Shown in pieces: positions 9,837-17,772 of a stretch of DNA of 64,000 nucleotides (its first letter is position 1; each line of letters starts with the position of its first letter). Origin of the DNA: Pseudomonas lurida. Its GTDB lineage: Bacteria; Pseudomonadota; Gammaproteobacteria; Pseudomonadales; Pseudomonadaceae. The position numbers and the translations under genes were made by a program. The stretch is from assembly GCF_013522705.1 (NCBI RefSeq), contig NZ_JAAMRE010000001.1, forward strand, positions 186,001-250,000, in the 5' to 3' direction. Under the pieces are notes generated by a model. That model was not told where the DNA came from. It saw only the letters and a list, made by a program, of their open reading frames with translations, and did not search any database.

Positions 9837-9860
9837 TGTGGGAGGAGGCTTGCCCCTCCC
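9837..9860. repeat. Single degenerate REP sequence
   Basis: TGTGGGAGGAGGCTTGCCCC matches the genus REP core seen at 14192-14249 with one change and truncation after the core. It can form a GGGAGG/CCTCCC hairpin and lies between the convergent-side end of phhR (9890) and the flgF promoter, where it may help end the phhR transcript. A second small hairpin (ATGGGT/ACCCAT, about 9818-9837) is just before it. Confidence 0.65.
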
Positions 9861-9889
9861 TCTTTTTGTGCCCCCGCTGTGCCAGTTGA

Positions 9890-11452
9890 TTATTTTTCGG
9901 TCTTGAAGATGTCGTAATCGCGCAGTTTGTTGGCGACGGTGGTGTGCGATACCCCCAGTCGCTTGCCCAATTGCCGACTGCTCGGGTGCTCGGCGTACAG
10001 GCTCTCCAGCACCGCCTTCTCAAAACGCCCGACGATCGCCTCCAAGCTGCCCTCCAGGGAAAAATCGCCAAGCGGCTGACGCACGCCGTAATCCGGCAAG
10101 CGAATATGCTCAGCCTTGACCGTGCCGCCCTCGCACAACGACACCGCCTGAAACAGCACGTTTTCCAGCTGCCGCACATTGCCCGGCCAATGGTAATGGC
10201 TGAGGCGATCCATCGCCGCCGGCGCCAACCTGGGCAGCGGGCAGCCAATCTGGCGGCTGGCCTGGTCGAGAAAGTGCTCCACCAGCGGCGCGAGGCCGTC
10301 GAGGCATTCGCGCAGCGGCGGGATGTGCAGCGACAGCACATTGAGGCGGTGATAAAGGTCCTGGCGGAATTCGCCGCGCGCGCAGAGTTCGGACAGATCC
10401 ACCTGGGTGGCGCAGATCACCCGCACATCCAGGTAGACCTCCTCGTCACTGCCGACACGACGGAAGCAACCGTCCTGCAAAAAGCGCAGCAATTTCACCT
10501 GCAGGCGCGCGCTCATTTCACCTACGCCATCCAGAAATAACGTACCGCCCGCAGTCAGCTCCAACAGCCCCAACTTGCCTTCGGCCCGCGCGCCTTCGAA
10601 GGCACCGGGGCCGTAACCGAACAGTTCGGTCTCGGCCATCGACTCGGGCAGGCCGGCGCAATTGAGCGCCATCAGCGGCGATTGCCCGCGCGGACTGGCC
10701 AAGTGGCAGGCGCGGGCCAACAGTTCCTTGCCGGTACCGGTTTCGCCTTCTATTAATAGAGGGGCGTCCAACGGGGCCATACGGCGTGCTTCACGCACCA
10801 CCGCAGCCATGACCTTGGAGCTTTGGAAAATACTGTCAAACCCGCGCAGCTCCTGCTTGCGCACATTGTAGATACGCTCGCCGACGCGGTCAGCGCGGTG
10901 CAGGGTCAGCACGGCACCGGCCATGGCTTCACTGTCATCGTGCTCGGAGGATTGCAGCGGCGCGATATCCGCCAGGAACACGTCGCCCTTGACCTTGACC
11001 CGCAAGCCGTTGATCCGCGACTTGCTGGCGCGCACCAGTTCCGGCAAATCGAAATCCTCGGCATAGCGCGACAGCGGGATACCGGGCACCTCATCGACCC
11101 GCACGCCGAGTAACTGCGCCGCTGCGCGGTTGGCCGCCACGATGGAGCCGCCCATGTCGATCGACAGCACCGGAAACTCCAGCGCGCCCAGCAAGGCGTT
11201 GAGTTCCATGTGTCGCCGCTCGCTGGGCATCAGCCCGACCCGCTTGACGCCGAACACCCCGGCAATCGCTTCGAACTGCGGGCGCAGGGCTTGAAACTGC
11301 ATATTCACCAGGTTCGGGCAGAACAGGTAGATGGCATTGCCGTGCTCGCCGCCGACCTCGCCCTTGGCGACGTTGACGCCGTATTCCACCAGCAGGTTGA
11401 GAATGTCCCGCAGGATGCCGATGCGGTTCTGGCAATGCACTTTGATACGCAT
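9890..11452 (-). CDS. phhR: Aromatic amino acid regulator PhhR (TyrR family)
   Basis: A 520-residue TyrR-type regulator divergent from phhABC. Domains in order: ACT amino-acid-binding domain (1-70), PAS (about 80-150), AAA+ domain (about 205-430) and a Fis-like helix-turn-helix at the end (LGKRLGVSHTTVANKLRDYD, about 493-512). Walker A is intact (GETGTGKE, 236-243). Two motifs are degenerate: the sigma-54 contact loop reads GAFEGA (283-288) instead of GAFTGA, and Walker B reads LFLDG (305-309), lacking the usual Glu after Asp308. This suggests action at sigma-70 promoters by DNA binding rather than as an ATP-driven sigma-54 activator. It is expected to activate phenylalanine and tyrosine degradation. 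Confidence 0.93.
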   Translation of the reverse strand: MRIKVHCQNRIGILRDILNLLVEYGVNVAKGEVGGEHGNAIYLFCPNLVNMQFQALRPQFEAIAGVFGVKRVGLMPSERRHMELNALLGALEFPVLSIDMGGSIVAANRAAAQLLGVRVDEVPGIPLSRYAEDFDLPELVRASKSRINGLRVKVKGDVFLADIAPLQSSEHDDSEAMAGAVLTLHRADRVGERIYNVRKQELRGFDSIFQSSKVMAAVVREARRMAPLDAPLLIEGETGTGKELLARACHLASPRGQSPLMALNCAGLPESMAETELFGYGPGAFEGARAEGKLGLLELTAGGTLFLDGVGEMSARLQVKLLRFLQDGCFRRVGSDEEVYLDVRVICATQVDLSELCARGEFRQDLYHRLNVLSLHIPPLRECLDGLAPLVEHFLDQASRQIGCPLPRLAPAAMDRLSHYHWPGNVRQLENVLFQAVSLCEGGTVKAEHIRLPDYGVRQPLGDFSLEGSLEAIVGRFEKAVLESLYAEHPSSRQLGKRLGVSHTTVANKLRDYDIFKTEK

Positions 11453-11521
11453 GAAAGAGGCCCGAAAAGTGGGGAGGCGCCGCGGCTTTTTGTCGCTGGG
11501 CGCAGATAGTCGTCAAGATTA

Positions 11522-11539
11522 TGTGACAGTCCAGGCACA
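11522..11539. promoter_or_regulatory. Weak TGT-N12-ACA dyad, possible second PhhR site
   Basis: TGTGACAGTCCAGGCACA has the outer TGT/ACA arms of a TyrR-type box with 12 bases between, but the inner bases match poorly. It lies 70 bases upstream of the phhR start, so it could serve in autoregulation. This is weak evidence. Confidence 0.25.
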
Positions 11540-11573
11540 TTTCCCAGCCCAACACTGCGCGCAACGGCGTGTG

Positions 11574-11591
11574 CGTAACGATTAGTTTACG
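11574..11591. promoter_or_regulatory. TyrR/PhhR box upstream of phhA
   Basis: CGTAACGATTAGTTTACG matches the TyrR consensus TGTAAA-N6-TTTACA at 9 of 12 defined positions, with the correct 6-base centre. It lies 120 bases before phhA and 122 bases before phhR, in the divergent regulatory region, as expected for the PhhR binding site. Confidence 0.55.
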
Positions 11592-11710
11592 AATATCAGT
11601 AAATATTCCTACGCAGGCGCGCGGCAGGTGGCTGGCACGCAAGCCTGAACGGGTTATCAATAGACCCATCGCAGGACATAACAAGAATGAATGCCTAGCA
11701 GGAGAGCCGT

Positions 11711-12502
11711 ATGAAGCAGACGCACTACGTGGCCCGCGAGCCCGACGCGCAAGGTTTTATCCACTACCCGCCGGAAGAACATGCGGTGTGGAACACCCTG
11801 ATCACACGTCAGTTGAAGGTGATTGAGGGCCGCGCCTGTCAGGAATACCTGGACGGCATCGACAAGCTCGGTCTGCCCCTTGACCGCATTCCGCAACTGG
11901 GCGAGATCAACCAGGTGTTGGCCGAGACCACCGGCTGGCAAGTCGCCCGCGTGCCGGCGCTGATTCCCTTCCAGACTTTTTTCGAATTACTCGCCAGCAA
12001 ACAGTTTCCGGTGGCCACTTTTATTCGCACCCGTGAAGAATTGGACTACCTGCAAGAGCCGGATATTTTCCACGAGATCTTCGGCCACTGCCCGCTCCTG
12101 ACCAACCCCTGGTTCGCTGAATTCACCCACACTTACGGCAAGCTCGGCCTGGCGGCGACCAAGGAGCAACGGGTCTACCTGGCGCGCCTGTACTGGATGA
12201 CCATCGAGTTCGGTCTGGTAGATACCCCGGCCGGCCGGCGCATCTACGGCGGCGGGATTCTGTCGTCGCCCAAGGAGACGGTGTACAGCCTGTCCTCCGA
12301 GCCCGAGCATCAAGCCTTCGACCCGTTGGAAGCGATGCGCACGCCTTACCGCATCGACATCCTGCAACCGCTGTACTTCGTGCTGCCCGACCTCAAGCGT
12401 CTGTTCGAGGTGGCGCAGGAAGACATCATGGGCATGGTCGAGCGCGGCATGCAGTTGGGTCTGCATGCGCCGAAATTTGCGCCCAAACCAAAGGCCGCTT
12501 GA
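11711..12502 (+). CDS. phhA: Phenylalanine 4-hydroxylase PhhA
   Basis: A non-haem iron, tetrahydrobiopterin-dependent enzyme that converts phenylalanine to tyrosine. The 2-His-1-Glu iron ligands are visible as His121 and His126 (DIFHEIFGHCPLL) and Glu166 (YWMTIEFGLV). Length (263 residues) is that of the bacterial single-domain enzyme. AGGAG is 6-8 bases before the ATG. It is followed by phhB, which recycles the pterin cofactor, and phhC, and is divergent from its regulator phhR. Confidence 0.97.
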   Translation: MKQTHYVAREPDAQGFIHYPPEEHAVWNTLITRQLKVIEGRACQEYLDGIDKLGLPLDRIPQLGEINQVLAETTGWQVARVPALIPFQTFFELLASKQFPVATFIRTREELDYLQEPDIFHEIFGHCPLLTNPWFAEFTHTYGKLGLAATKEQRVYLARLYWMTIEFGLVDTPAGRRIYGGGILSSPKETVYSLSSEPEHQAFDPLEAMRTPYRIDILQPLYFVLPDLKRLFEVAQEDIMGMVERGMQLGLHAPKFAPKPKAA

Positions 12503-12601
12503 ACCGCGCCTTTTAAGGCCAGGTGAGTCTGTTCCCTGGCCGCGCGTTGCTTTAGGGTAACGCCACTGACCTCTACCTATTCGAATTCAGGACACTTGCA
12601 C

Positions 12602-12958
12602 ATGACCACCTTGAACCAAGCCCACTGCGAAGCCTGCCGCGCCGATGCCCCGCAAGTCAGCGACGAAGAACTGCCGGTGCTGATCAAGCAGATCCCCGAC
12701 TGGAACATCGAGGTGCGTGACGGCGTGATGCAGCTGGAAAAGGTTTTCCTGTTCAAGAACTTCAAGTTTGCCCTGGCCTTTACCAACGCCATGGGTGAGA
12801 TCTCCGAAGCCGAAGGCCATCACCCTGGCCTGCTGACTGAATGGGGCAAAGTCACCGTGACCTGGTGGAGCCACTCCATCAAGGGCCTGCACCGCAACGA
12901 CTTCATCATGGCCGCGCGCACCGATGAAGTGGCCAAGACCGCCGAGGGCCGCAAGTAA
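12602..12958 (+). CDS. phhB: Pterin-4a-carbinolamine dehydratase PhhB
   Basis: A 118-residue dehydratase that regenerates the pterin cofactor after PhhA turnover. The family motif is visible as [20 protein letters not shown] (the [E/D]xxxHHP core with paired His). The ATG at 12602 was chosen because AGGA is well spaced; an in-frame TTG six bases earlier is less likely. Its stop overlaps the phhC start by one base (TAATG), so translation is probably coupled. Confidence 0.95.
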   Translation: MTTLNQAHCEACRADAPQVSDEELPVLIKQIPDWNIEVRDGVMQLEKVFLFKNFKFALAFTNAMGEISEAEGHHPGLLTEWGKVTVTWWSHSIKGLHRNDFIMAARTDEVAKTAEGRK

Positions 12959-14151
12959 TGCATTTCAACGCCATTGGCCGCGTGCCCGGCGATCCGATCC
13001 TGGGGCTGATGGACCTGTACGCCCAGGATGCCAATCTGAACAAGTTCGACCTGGGCGTGGGCGTGTACAAGGACGACCAGGGCCTGACGCCGATTCCGCC
13101 GTCGGTAAAACTTGCCGAACAGCGCCTGGTAGACCGGCAAACCACCAAGACCTACATCGGCGGTCACGGTGACGCCGCGTTCGGCCAACTGATCAGCGAG
13201 CTGGTGCTGGGCGCCGACTCCGCGCTGTTGCACGGGCGGCGTGCCGGCGCGACCCAGACGCCGGGCGGCACCGGCGCGCTGCGTTTGAGTGCCGACTTTA
13301 TCGCCGCCAACCTGCCGGGCCGCGGCGTCTGGCTGAGCAACCCGACCTGGCCGATCCACGAAACCATCTTCGCCAAGGCCGGGCTCAAGGTCAGCCATTA
13401 CCCCTACGTGGGCGCCGATAACCGCCTGGATGTGGCGGCGATGCTGACCACCCTCGCCACCGTGCCGCAAGGCGATGTGGTGCTGCTCCACGCCTGCTGT
13501 CATAACCCGACCGGCTTCGATCTGTCCCACGACGATTGGCGCCGGGTGTTGGAGATCGTGCGCGAACGGCACCTGCTGCCGCTGATCGACTTCGCCTACC
13601 AGGGCTTCGGCGATGGCCTGGAGCAGGACGCGTGGGCCGTGCGCCTGTTTGCCGCCGAACTGCCGGAAGTGCTGATCACCAGTTCCTGCTCGAAGAACTT
13701 CGGCCTCTATCGCGACCGTGTCGGCGCGCTGATTGTGTGTGCGGCGGATGCCGAGAAACTCACGGATGTGCGCAGCCAATTGGCCAACATCGCGCGCAAT
13801 CTGTGGTCGACCCCGCCGGATCACGGTGCGGCGGTGGTGGCGACCATCCTCGGCGATGCCAAGCTGAAACAGCAGTGGAGTGAGGAAGTCGAAGCCATGC
13901 GGGCGCGCATTGCGCAGTTGCGCTCCGGGCTGGTGGAGGCTCTGACACCTCACGGTTTATCCGAGCGGTTCGCGCACATTGGCGCGCAACGCGGGATGTT
14001 TTCCTATACCGGCCTGAGTGCCGAGCAGGTCAAGCAACTGCGCGAGAAGCACAGCGTGTATATGGTCAGTTCGGGACGGGCCAACGTGGCAGGGATTGAT
14101 GCGACACGCCTGACGTTGCTGGCCGAGGCGATTGCCGACGTCTGCAACTGA
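12958..14151 (+). CDS. phhC: Aromatic amino acid aminotransferase PhhC
   Basis: A class I PLP-dependent aminotransferase (397 residues) that removes the amino group of tyrosine or phenylalanine in the phh pathway. The PLP lysine lies in SSCSKNFGLYRDRVGAL, and the NPTGFDL and DFAYQGFGDG motifs bind cofactor. The ATG shares a base with the phhB stop. The sequence is of the TyrB/AspC type, and the operon position decides in favour of the aromatic substrate. Confidence 0.93.
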   Translation: MHFNAIGRVPGDPILGLMDLYAQDANLNKFDLGVGVYKDDQGLTPIPPSVKLAEQRLVDRQTTKTYIGGHGDAAFGQLISELVLGADSALLHGRRAGATQTPGGTGALRLSADFIAANLPGRGVWLSNPTWPIHETIFAKAGLKVSHYPYVGADNRLDVAAMLTTLATVPQGDVVLLHACCHNPTGFDLSHDDWRRVLEIVRERHLLPLIDFAYQGFGDGLEQDAWAVRLFAAELPEVLITSSCSKNFGLYRDRVGALIVCAADAEKLTDVRSQLANIARNLWSTPPDHGAAVVATILGDAKLKQQWSEEVEAMRARIAQLRSGLVEALTPHGLSERFAHIGAQRGMFSYTGLSAEQVKQLREKHSVYMVSSGRANVAGIDATRLTLLAEAIADVCN

Positions 14152-14191
14152 ACACTGCGCATCTAAGTCAGTCACCGGTTGACTGATACAC

Positions 14192-14249
14192 CGCTATCGG
14201 GGGCAAGCCCCCTCCCACAAATGTGGGAGGGGGCTTGCCCCCGATAGCG
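14192..14249. repeat. REPIN: two inverted REP sequences
   Basis: Two copies of the same REP sequence in opposite orientation with perfect 28-base arms (14192-14219 and 14222-14249) and a two-base AA centre. The right arm begins TGTGGGAGGGGGCTTGCCCC. It could fold into a very long cruciform or RNA hairpin. It sits between the ends of the convergent phhC and LpxH-like genes, the usual extragenic place, and may act as a two-way transcript end. Confidence 0.9.
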
Positions 14250-14257
14250 ATCTGAAG

Positions 14258-15076
14258 TTACAGAATGTGTGCCTGAGCCACCTCGGCCTTCAGTTGCGCT
14301 TCTTTGCCCTGGGCGTCCGCCAGCCGATACAACTCGATACTGCCATCCCAATGTTCAATCAACGCCGTGCACGACTCCACCCAGTCCCCGCAGTTGAAGT
14401 AATCCACCTCGCCCACCTTGCGAATCTCCGCGTGGTGGATATGCCCGCACACCACCCCATGCAGTTCACGCCGCGTCACTTCATGGGCGATCGCTTCTTC
14501 AAAATCGCTGATGAAACTCACCGCCGTCTTGACCTTATGCTTGAGGTACGCCGACAGCGACCAGTAGCCATAGCCATAGCGCGCGCGCCAGTGGTTTAAC
14601 CAGCGGTTCAAGGTGAGGGTAAATTCGTAGGCCGAGTCGCCGAGAAACGCCAGCCAGCGGTGATAACGGGTAATCACGTCAAATTGGTCGCCGTGAATCA
14701 CCAGCAGGTGGCGACCATCGGCGGTCACATGCACGGCTTCGTCGACCAACTGGATATTGCCCAGGATCAGCTTGGAATAACGGCGCAGGAATTCATCGTG
14801 GTTGCCGGTGACGTAGATCACATCGGTGCCACGCTTGGCCATGGTCAGCAGACGGCGGATCACGTTGGTATGCGCCTGGGGCCAGTACATGCCGCCGCGC
14901 ATTTTCCAGCCGTCGATAATGTCGCCCACCAGATAGACCTTGTCGGCATGGTAGCCCTTGAGAAACTGCGAGAGATGTTCAGCCTGGCAATCCCGGGTGC
15001 CCAGATGCACATCGGAAATCCACAGGGTACGCACCCGTTGCTTGCGGCTGGGCTTGGCGAACTCGGCACTGGTCAT
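14258..15076 (-). CDS. LpxH-like UDP-2,3-diacylglucosamine diphosphatase / metallophosphoesterase
   Basis: A calcineurin-like metallophosphoesterase. Metal-binding motifs are in order: SDVHLG, VGDIIDGW, TGNHDE, VIHGDQFD and GHIHH. The nearest annotated family is the UDP-2,3-diacylglucosamine diphosphatase-like proteins of Pseudomonas, a paralogue of LpxH. ATG at 15076 (272 residues) is chosen because GAGGG is 6 bases before it; the frame is open upstream to a TTG at 15136. Its exact substrate cannot be decided here, since the genuine lpxH is usually next to ppiB/cysS. Confidence 0.8.
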   Translation of the reverse strand: MTSAEFAKPSRKQRVRTLWISDVHLGTRDCQAEHLSQFLKGYHADKVYLVGDIIDGWKMRGGMYWPQAHTNVIRRLLTMAKRGTDVIYVTGNHDEFLRRYSKLILGNIQLVDEAVHVTADGRHLLVIHGDQFDVITRYHRWLAFLGDSAYEFTLTLNRWLNHWRARYGYGYWSLSAYLKHKVKTAVSFISDFEEAIAHEVTRRELHGVVCGHIHHAEIRKVGEVDYFNCGDWVESCTALIEHWDGSIELYRLADAQGKEAQLKAEVAQAHIL

Positions 15077-15213
15077 GGGCATCCCTCGACGGTGTTTTCG
15101 CGAGCTTGCGCTATGGCGGTTAATGCCCCATGACAAGTGTGGGTCAGTCTGATGACAGCGACCGGCGCCCGCGATGCGTTGTAGACTGGCGCCTCGCCGC
15201 CCAGGAGACCGTG

Positions 15214-15963
15214 ATGAGACCGTCCCTCACCCTACGCCACTACCTCGAAGCGCCCATCGCCCACAGCCATGAGCATGCGCAACTGGTGTTCGGGCTGTCC
15301 GGCCATCTGGACCTGGAGGTCGATGGTCATGGCAGCCAGGTGCGCGAGAGCAGCGTGATGGTGCTGCCCTACTCCGCCCACCATGCCTGTGGCAGTCGCG
15401 ATGGCAGTCGCTGCCTGGTGCTGGACGTTCCCACCGAACACTGGGTAGTGCAGTCTCTGGGCGAGCACGCGGACGCCAGCCGCCGGCTGCTTGACCAGCC
15501 GGCGCGCCTGGCCCTGGATGCCCGCCAGCACCAGCTGGTGCAGTGGCTCGCCCAGAGCCCGGTGGACGACCCGCTGATGGTGCAGCAAGGCGCGGTATTG
15601 CTGCTCGCCAGCCTCAACCATCCGCAGGTCCAGCCCGTGCCAGGTCGACGCCTGCCTTATGCAGCCTTCAATGCGCATATCGAGCGGCACGTGTCGCACC
15701 CTCTGCAGGTGGCCGACCTGGCGCGCATCGCCGGCCTGTCGGTGGCACGCCTGCATGCGCGATTTGTCGCCGAGTGCGGTCAGACGCCCATGGACTACAT
15801 CCGCAGCCGTCGGCTGCACAAGGCACGGCGCCTGCTGCAGGACACGGCGCTGCCCATCGGTGAAATCGCCGAGCGCGTCGGCTATGCCTCGCAAAGCGCA
15901 TTCGCGGCCGCCATGTTGCGTGAGTTCGGCGCGTCTCCCGGAACCTTGCGGCGCTCGTCATAG
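15214..15963 (+). CDS. AraC-family transcriptional regulator
   Basis: A 249-residue regulator with an N-terminal cupin-like sensing domain (HSHEHAQLVFGLSGHLDLEV) and a C-terminal AraC double helix-turn-helix (about 155-249: HPLQVADLARIAGLSVARLH and IGEIAERVGYASQSAFAAAM). The ATG at 15214 was chosen because AGGAG lies 6 bases before it. The EamA exporter gene begins 99 bases downstream on the same strand, so it may be the target; AraC proteins of this type next to EamA exporters often control them. Confidence 0.85.
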   Translation: MRPSLTLRHYLEAPIAHSHEHAQLVFGLSGHLDLEVDGHGSQVRESSVMVLPYSAHHACGSRDGSRCLVLDVPTEHWVVQSLGEHADASRRLLDQPARLALDARQHQLVQWLAQSPVDDPLMVQQGAVLLLASLNHPQVQPVPGRRLPYAAFNAHIERHVSHPLQVADLARIAGLSVARLHARFVAECGQTPMDYIRSRRLHKARRLLQDTALPIGEIAERVGYASQSAFAAAMLREFGASPGTLRRSS

Positions 15964-16062
15964 GGCGAGTCCTGCGCTAAAACGCGCGAGCCCCACGACA
16001 GACGCCCGCCACCCCAAGCCACTAGACTGCGAGCTGTCACTCTCGTGGTTTGAAGGATCGCA

Positions 16063-16947
16063 ATGACTCCCCGCACAGCCCTGGGCGCCCTGCATATCGG
16101 CGCATTGATGTTTGGCCTCACCGGCGTATTCGGCAAACTGGCGGCTGCCTCGCCGGCGATCATCGTATTCGGCCGGGCGCTGTTCGCGGTGCTTGCCCTG
16201 GCGATGTTCGCCCGGTTCGCCAGCCGCACCCCATGGAAGCGCCTTGAGCGCCGCGATGGGCGGCGGCTGCTGCTCAGCGGCGTGTTGCTGGCGGCCCACT
16301 GGGTAACGTTCTTTATCGCGGTGAAGGTGGCGGGCGTAGCGGTGGCGACGCTGGGCTTTACCGCGTTCCCGGCCTTCACCGTGATCCTGGAAGGGATGAT
16401 TTTTCGCGAACGTATCCGCGCCAATGAAGGGCTGCTCGTGGTGCTGGTCACAGTCGGCCTGGTGCTGGTGACACCCGACTTCAACCTGGCCAGCGAGGCC
16501 ACGGGCGGTCTGCTCTGGGGTATCGCTTCGGGTTTGCTGTTTTCCCTGTTGTCGTTGAACAACCGTGCCGGCTCCGGGCGCATCCCGGCGGTGCAGGCGG
16601 CGCTGTGCCAGAACCTGGTGGTAGCGGTGTGCCTGTTGCCGGTGGCGGCTCCGGGCCTGGCGGATGTGCGCGCGCTGGATTGGTTGTGGATCGGCCTGCT
16701 CGGGGTGTTCTGCACCGGCCTGGCCCACAGCTTGTTCGTGGCGAGCCTGGCGGTCATCAAGGCGCGCACGGCGTCGGTGGTGTTTGCCATGGAGCCGGTC
16801 TACGGCATCACCGCCGCATGGCTGCTGTTTGCCGAAACCCCGACCCTGCGCATGCTGTTGGGCGGTGCGTTGATCATCGTCGCGATCGTGATTTCCGGCC
16901 TGATGGGCAGCGCCGCCCCGGCCAAACAGCCCACCGCAGCCGCCTGA
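16063..16947 (+). CDS. EamA/DMT-family transporter
   Basis: An inner-membrane drug/metabolite transporter of 294 residues with about ten predicted membrane helices in two EamA repeats. Hydrophobic segments begin at IGALMFGLTGVFGKL and continue to LLGGALIIVAIVISGLM. The second repeat contains the AMEPVYGITAAWLLFAE motif typical of the family. The substrate is unknown. It follows an AraC-type regulator on the same strand. Confidence 0.88.
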   Translation: MTPRTALGALHIGALMFGLTGVFGKLAAASPAIIVFGRALFAVLALAMFARFASRTPWKRLERRDGRRLLLSGVLLAAHWVTFFIAVKVAGVAVATLGFTAFPAFTVILEGMIFRERIRANEGLLVVLVTVGLVLVTPDFNLASEATGGLLWGIASGLLFSLLSLNNRAGSGRIPAVQAALCQNLVVAVCLLPVAAPGLADVRALDWLWIGLLGVFCTGLAHSLFVASLAVIKARTASVVFAMEPVYGITAAWLLFAETPTLRMLLGGALIIVAIVISGLMGSAAPAKQPTAAA

Positions 16948-17077
16948 TCTATACTCCTGGCATCCGCAACAGTCTGTCGTCGTTCAACGGATATCGATTC
17001 CTCGACGACAGCCAGGGCATGTTCCGCCATTGCTGCCGGCGCGGGGTCGCTCCCTTAACGCTACGCAGGAATTGATC

Positions 17078-17359
17078 ATGGAAATGCTCATCAATGTATT
17101 GGTTCAGATCATCAGCGGCATCATTGGCGGCAATATCGCCGGCATGACCAAACAGAGCCTGGGGACCGGGCTCAACACGCTGCTCGGTGGCGTCGGCGGA
17201 TTGCTGCTGGGCCAGGTCGTCGCCGCGCTGACCGGCACCTCAGGCGGCGAACCGCTGGATGTCGCGGCCATCGGCGGCAACATCGCCGGCGGCGGTGTCG
17301 GTGGCCTGGTGCTGACCTGGGTGGTCGGCTTCATCAAGCAAAAGATGACCGCCAAATAG
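17078..17359 (+). CDS. Small glycine-rich membrane protein
   Basis: A 93-residue hydrophobic protein: two glycine-rich hydrophobic stretches (IISGIIGGNIAG and GGVGGLLLGQVVAALTG) plus a C-terminal membrane helix (VGGLVLTWVVGFI) and a basic tail. The phrase GGNIAG occurs twice, suggesting an internal duplication. AGGA is 8 bases before the ATG at 17078. Similar small proteins are common in Pseudomonas genomes; function is unknown. A terminator follows immediately. Confidence 0.75.
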   Translation: MEMLINVLVQIISGIIGGNIAGMTKQSLGTGLNTLLGGVGGLLLGQVVAALTGTSGGEPLDVAAIGGNIAGGGVGGLVLTWVVGFIKQKMTAK

Positions 17360-17364
17360 CAATC

Positions 17365-17402
17365 ACGGTCGCCGTGCCGTTCGCTGCGGTGACCGTTTTT
17401 TT
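17365..17402 (+). terminator. Rho-independent terminator after the small membrane protein
   Basis: ACGGTCGCCG pairs with CGGTGACCGT (one G-T pair) around a short loop, followed by seven T on the plus strand. The T-run touches the stop codon of the convergent SelT-like gene. Confidence 0.8.
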
Positions 17403-17688
17403 ATTGCGTCCGGTCGTTGTGGCCAAGGTCGCGCGCCGGGTCGATCTGGTCACGTACGCGCTTTTTAAGCTCCTTGGCTTCGGGAAAACCGCCATCGGCT
17501 TTACGCTCCCAGAGCTGCACGCCGTCGCAGGTGATCTGAAACGCCCCACCGGTTGCAGGCACCAGCGAGACTTTGCCCAGGTCATCGGCAAATGTGCTCA
17601 ACAGCTCCTGGGCCAGCCACGCGGCGCGCAGCAACCACTGGCATTGGGTGCAATACGTGATGACGACCTCGGGTTTGATCGAAGACAT
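17401..17688 (-). CDS. SelT/SelW/SelH-family (Rdx) thioredoxin-fold protein
   Basis: A 95-residue protein on the minus strand beginning MSSIKPEVVITYCTQCQW. The CxxC pair Cys13/Cys16 is the redox motif that replaces Cys-x-x-Sec of selenoproteins W/T/H; the middle segment LVPATGGAFQITCDGVQLW and the C-terminal EAKELKKRVRDQIDP match the family. It is hidden inside a long meaningless reading frame that runs on under plpD, which is why the internal ATG at 17688 is the right start. The gene is convergent with the small membrane protein and divergent from plpD (84 bases apart). The exact substrate is unknown. Confidence 0.85.
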   Translation of the reverse strand: MSSIKPEVVITYCTQCQWLLRAAWLAQELLSTFADDLGKVSLVPATGGAFQITCDGVQLWERKADGGFPEAKELKKRVRDQIDPARDLGHNDRTQ

Positions 17689-17772
17689 AATTTGACAGGT
17701 TCCTGGCATGACGGGCGCGAAGGATCGGGTGGCTATAATAGCCGCCTTTATCGTCCAGCCCCGAGATTCAAG

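Noticed and set aside
11632..11650. Sigma-54-like TGGCAC upstream of phhA
   Set aside because: TGGCAC is present but the -12 GC at the right distance is missing (TG instead). Combined with the altered GAFTGA loop of PhhR, a sigma-54 promoter is not supported.
14258..15076. Calling the phosphoesterase the genuine lpxH
   Set aside because: Motifs fit the wider LpxH-like group, but the genomic place differs from the usual lpxH, so a symbol was withheld.
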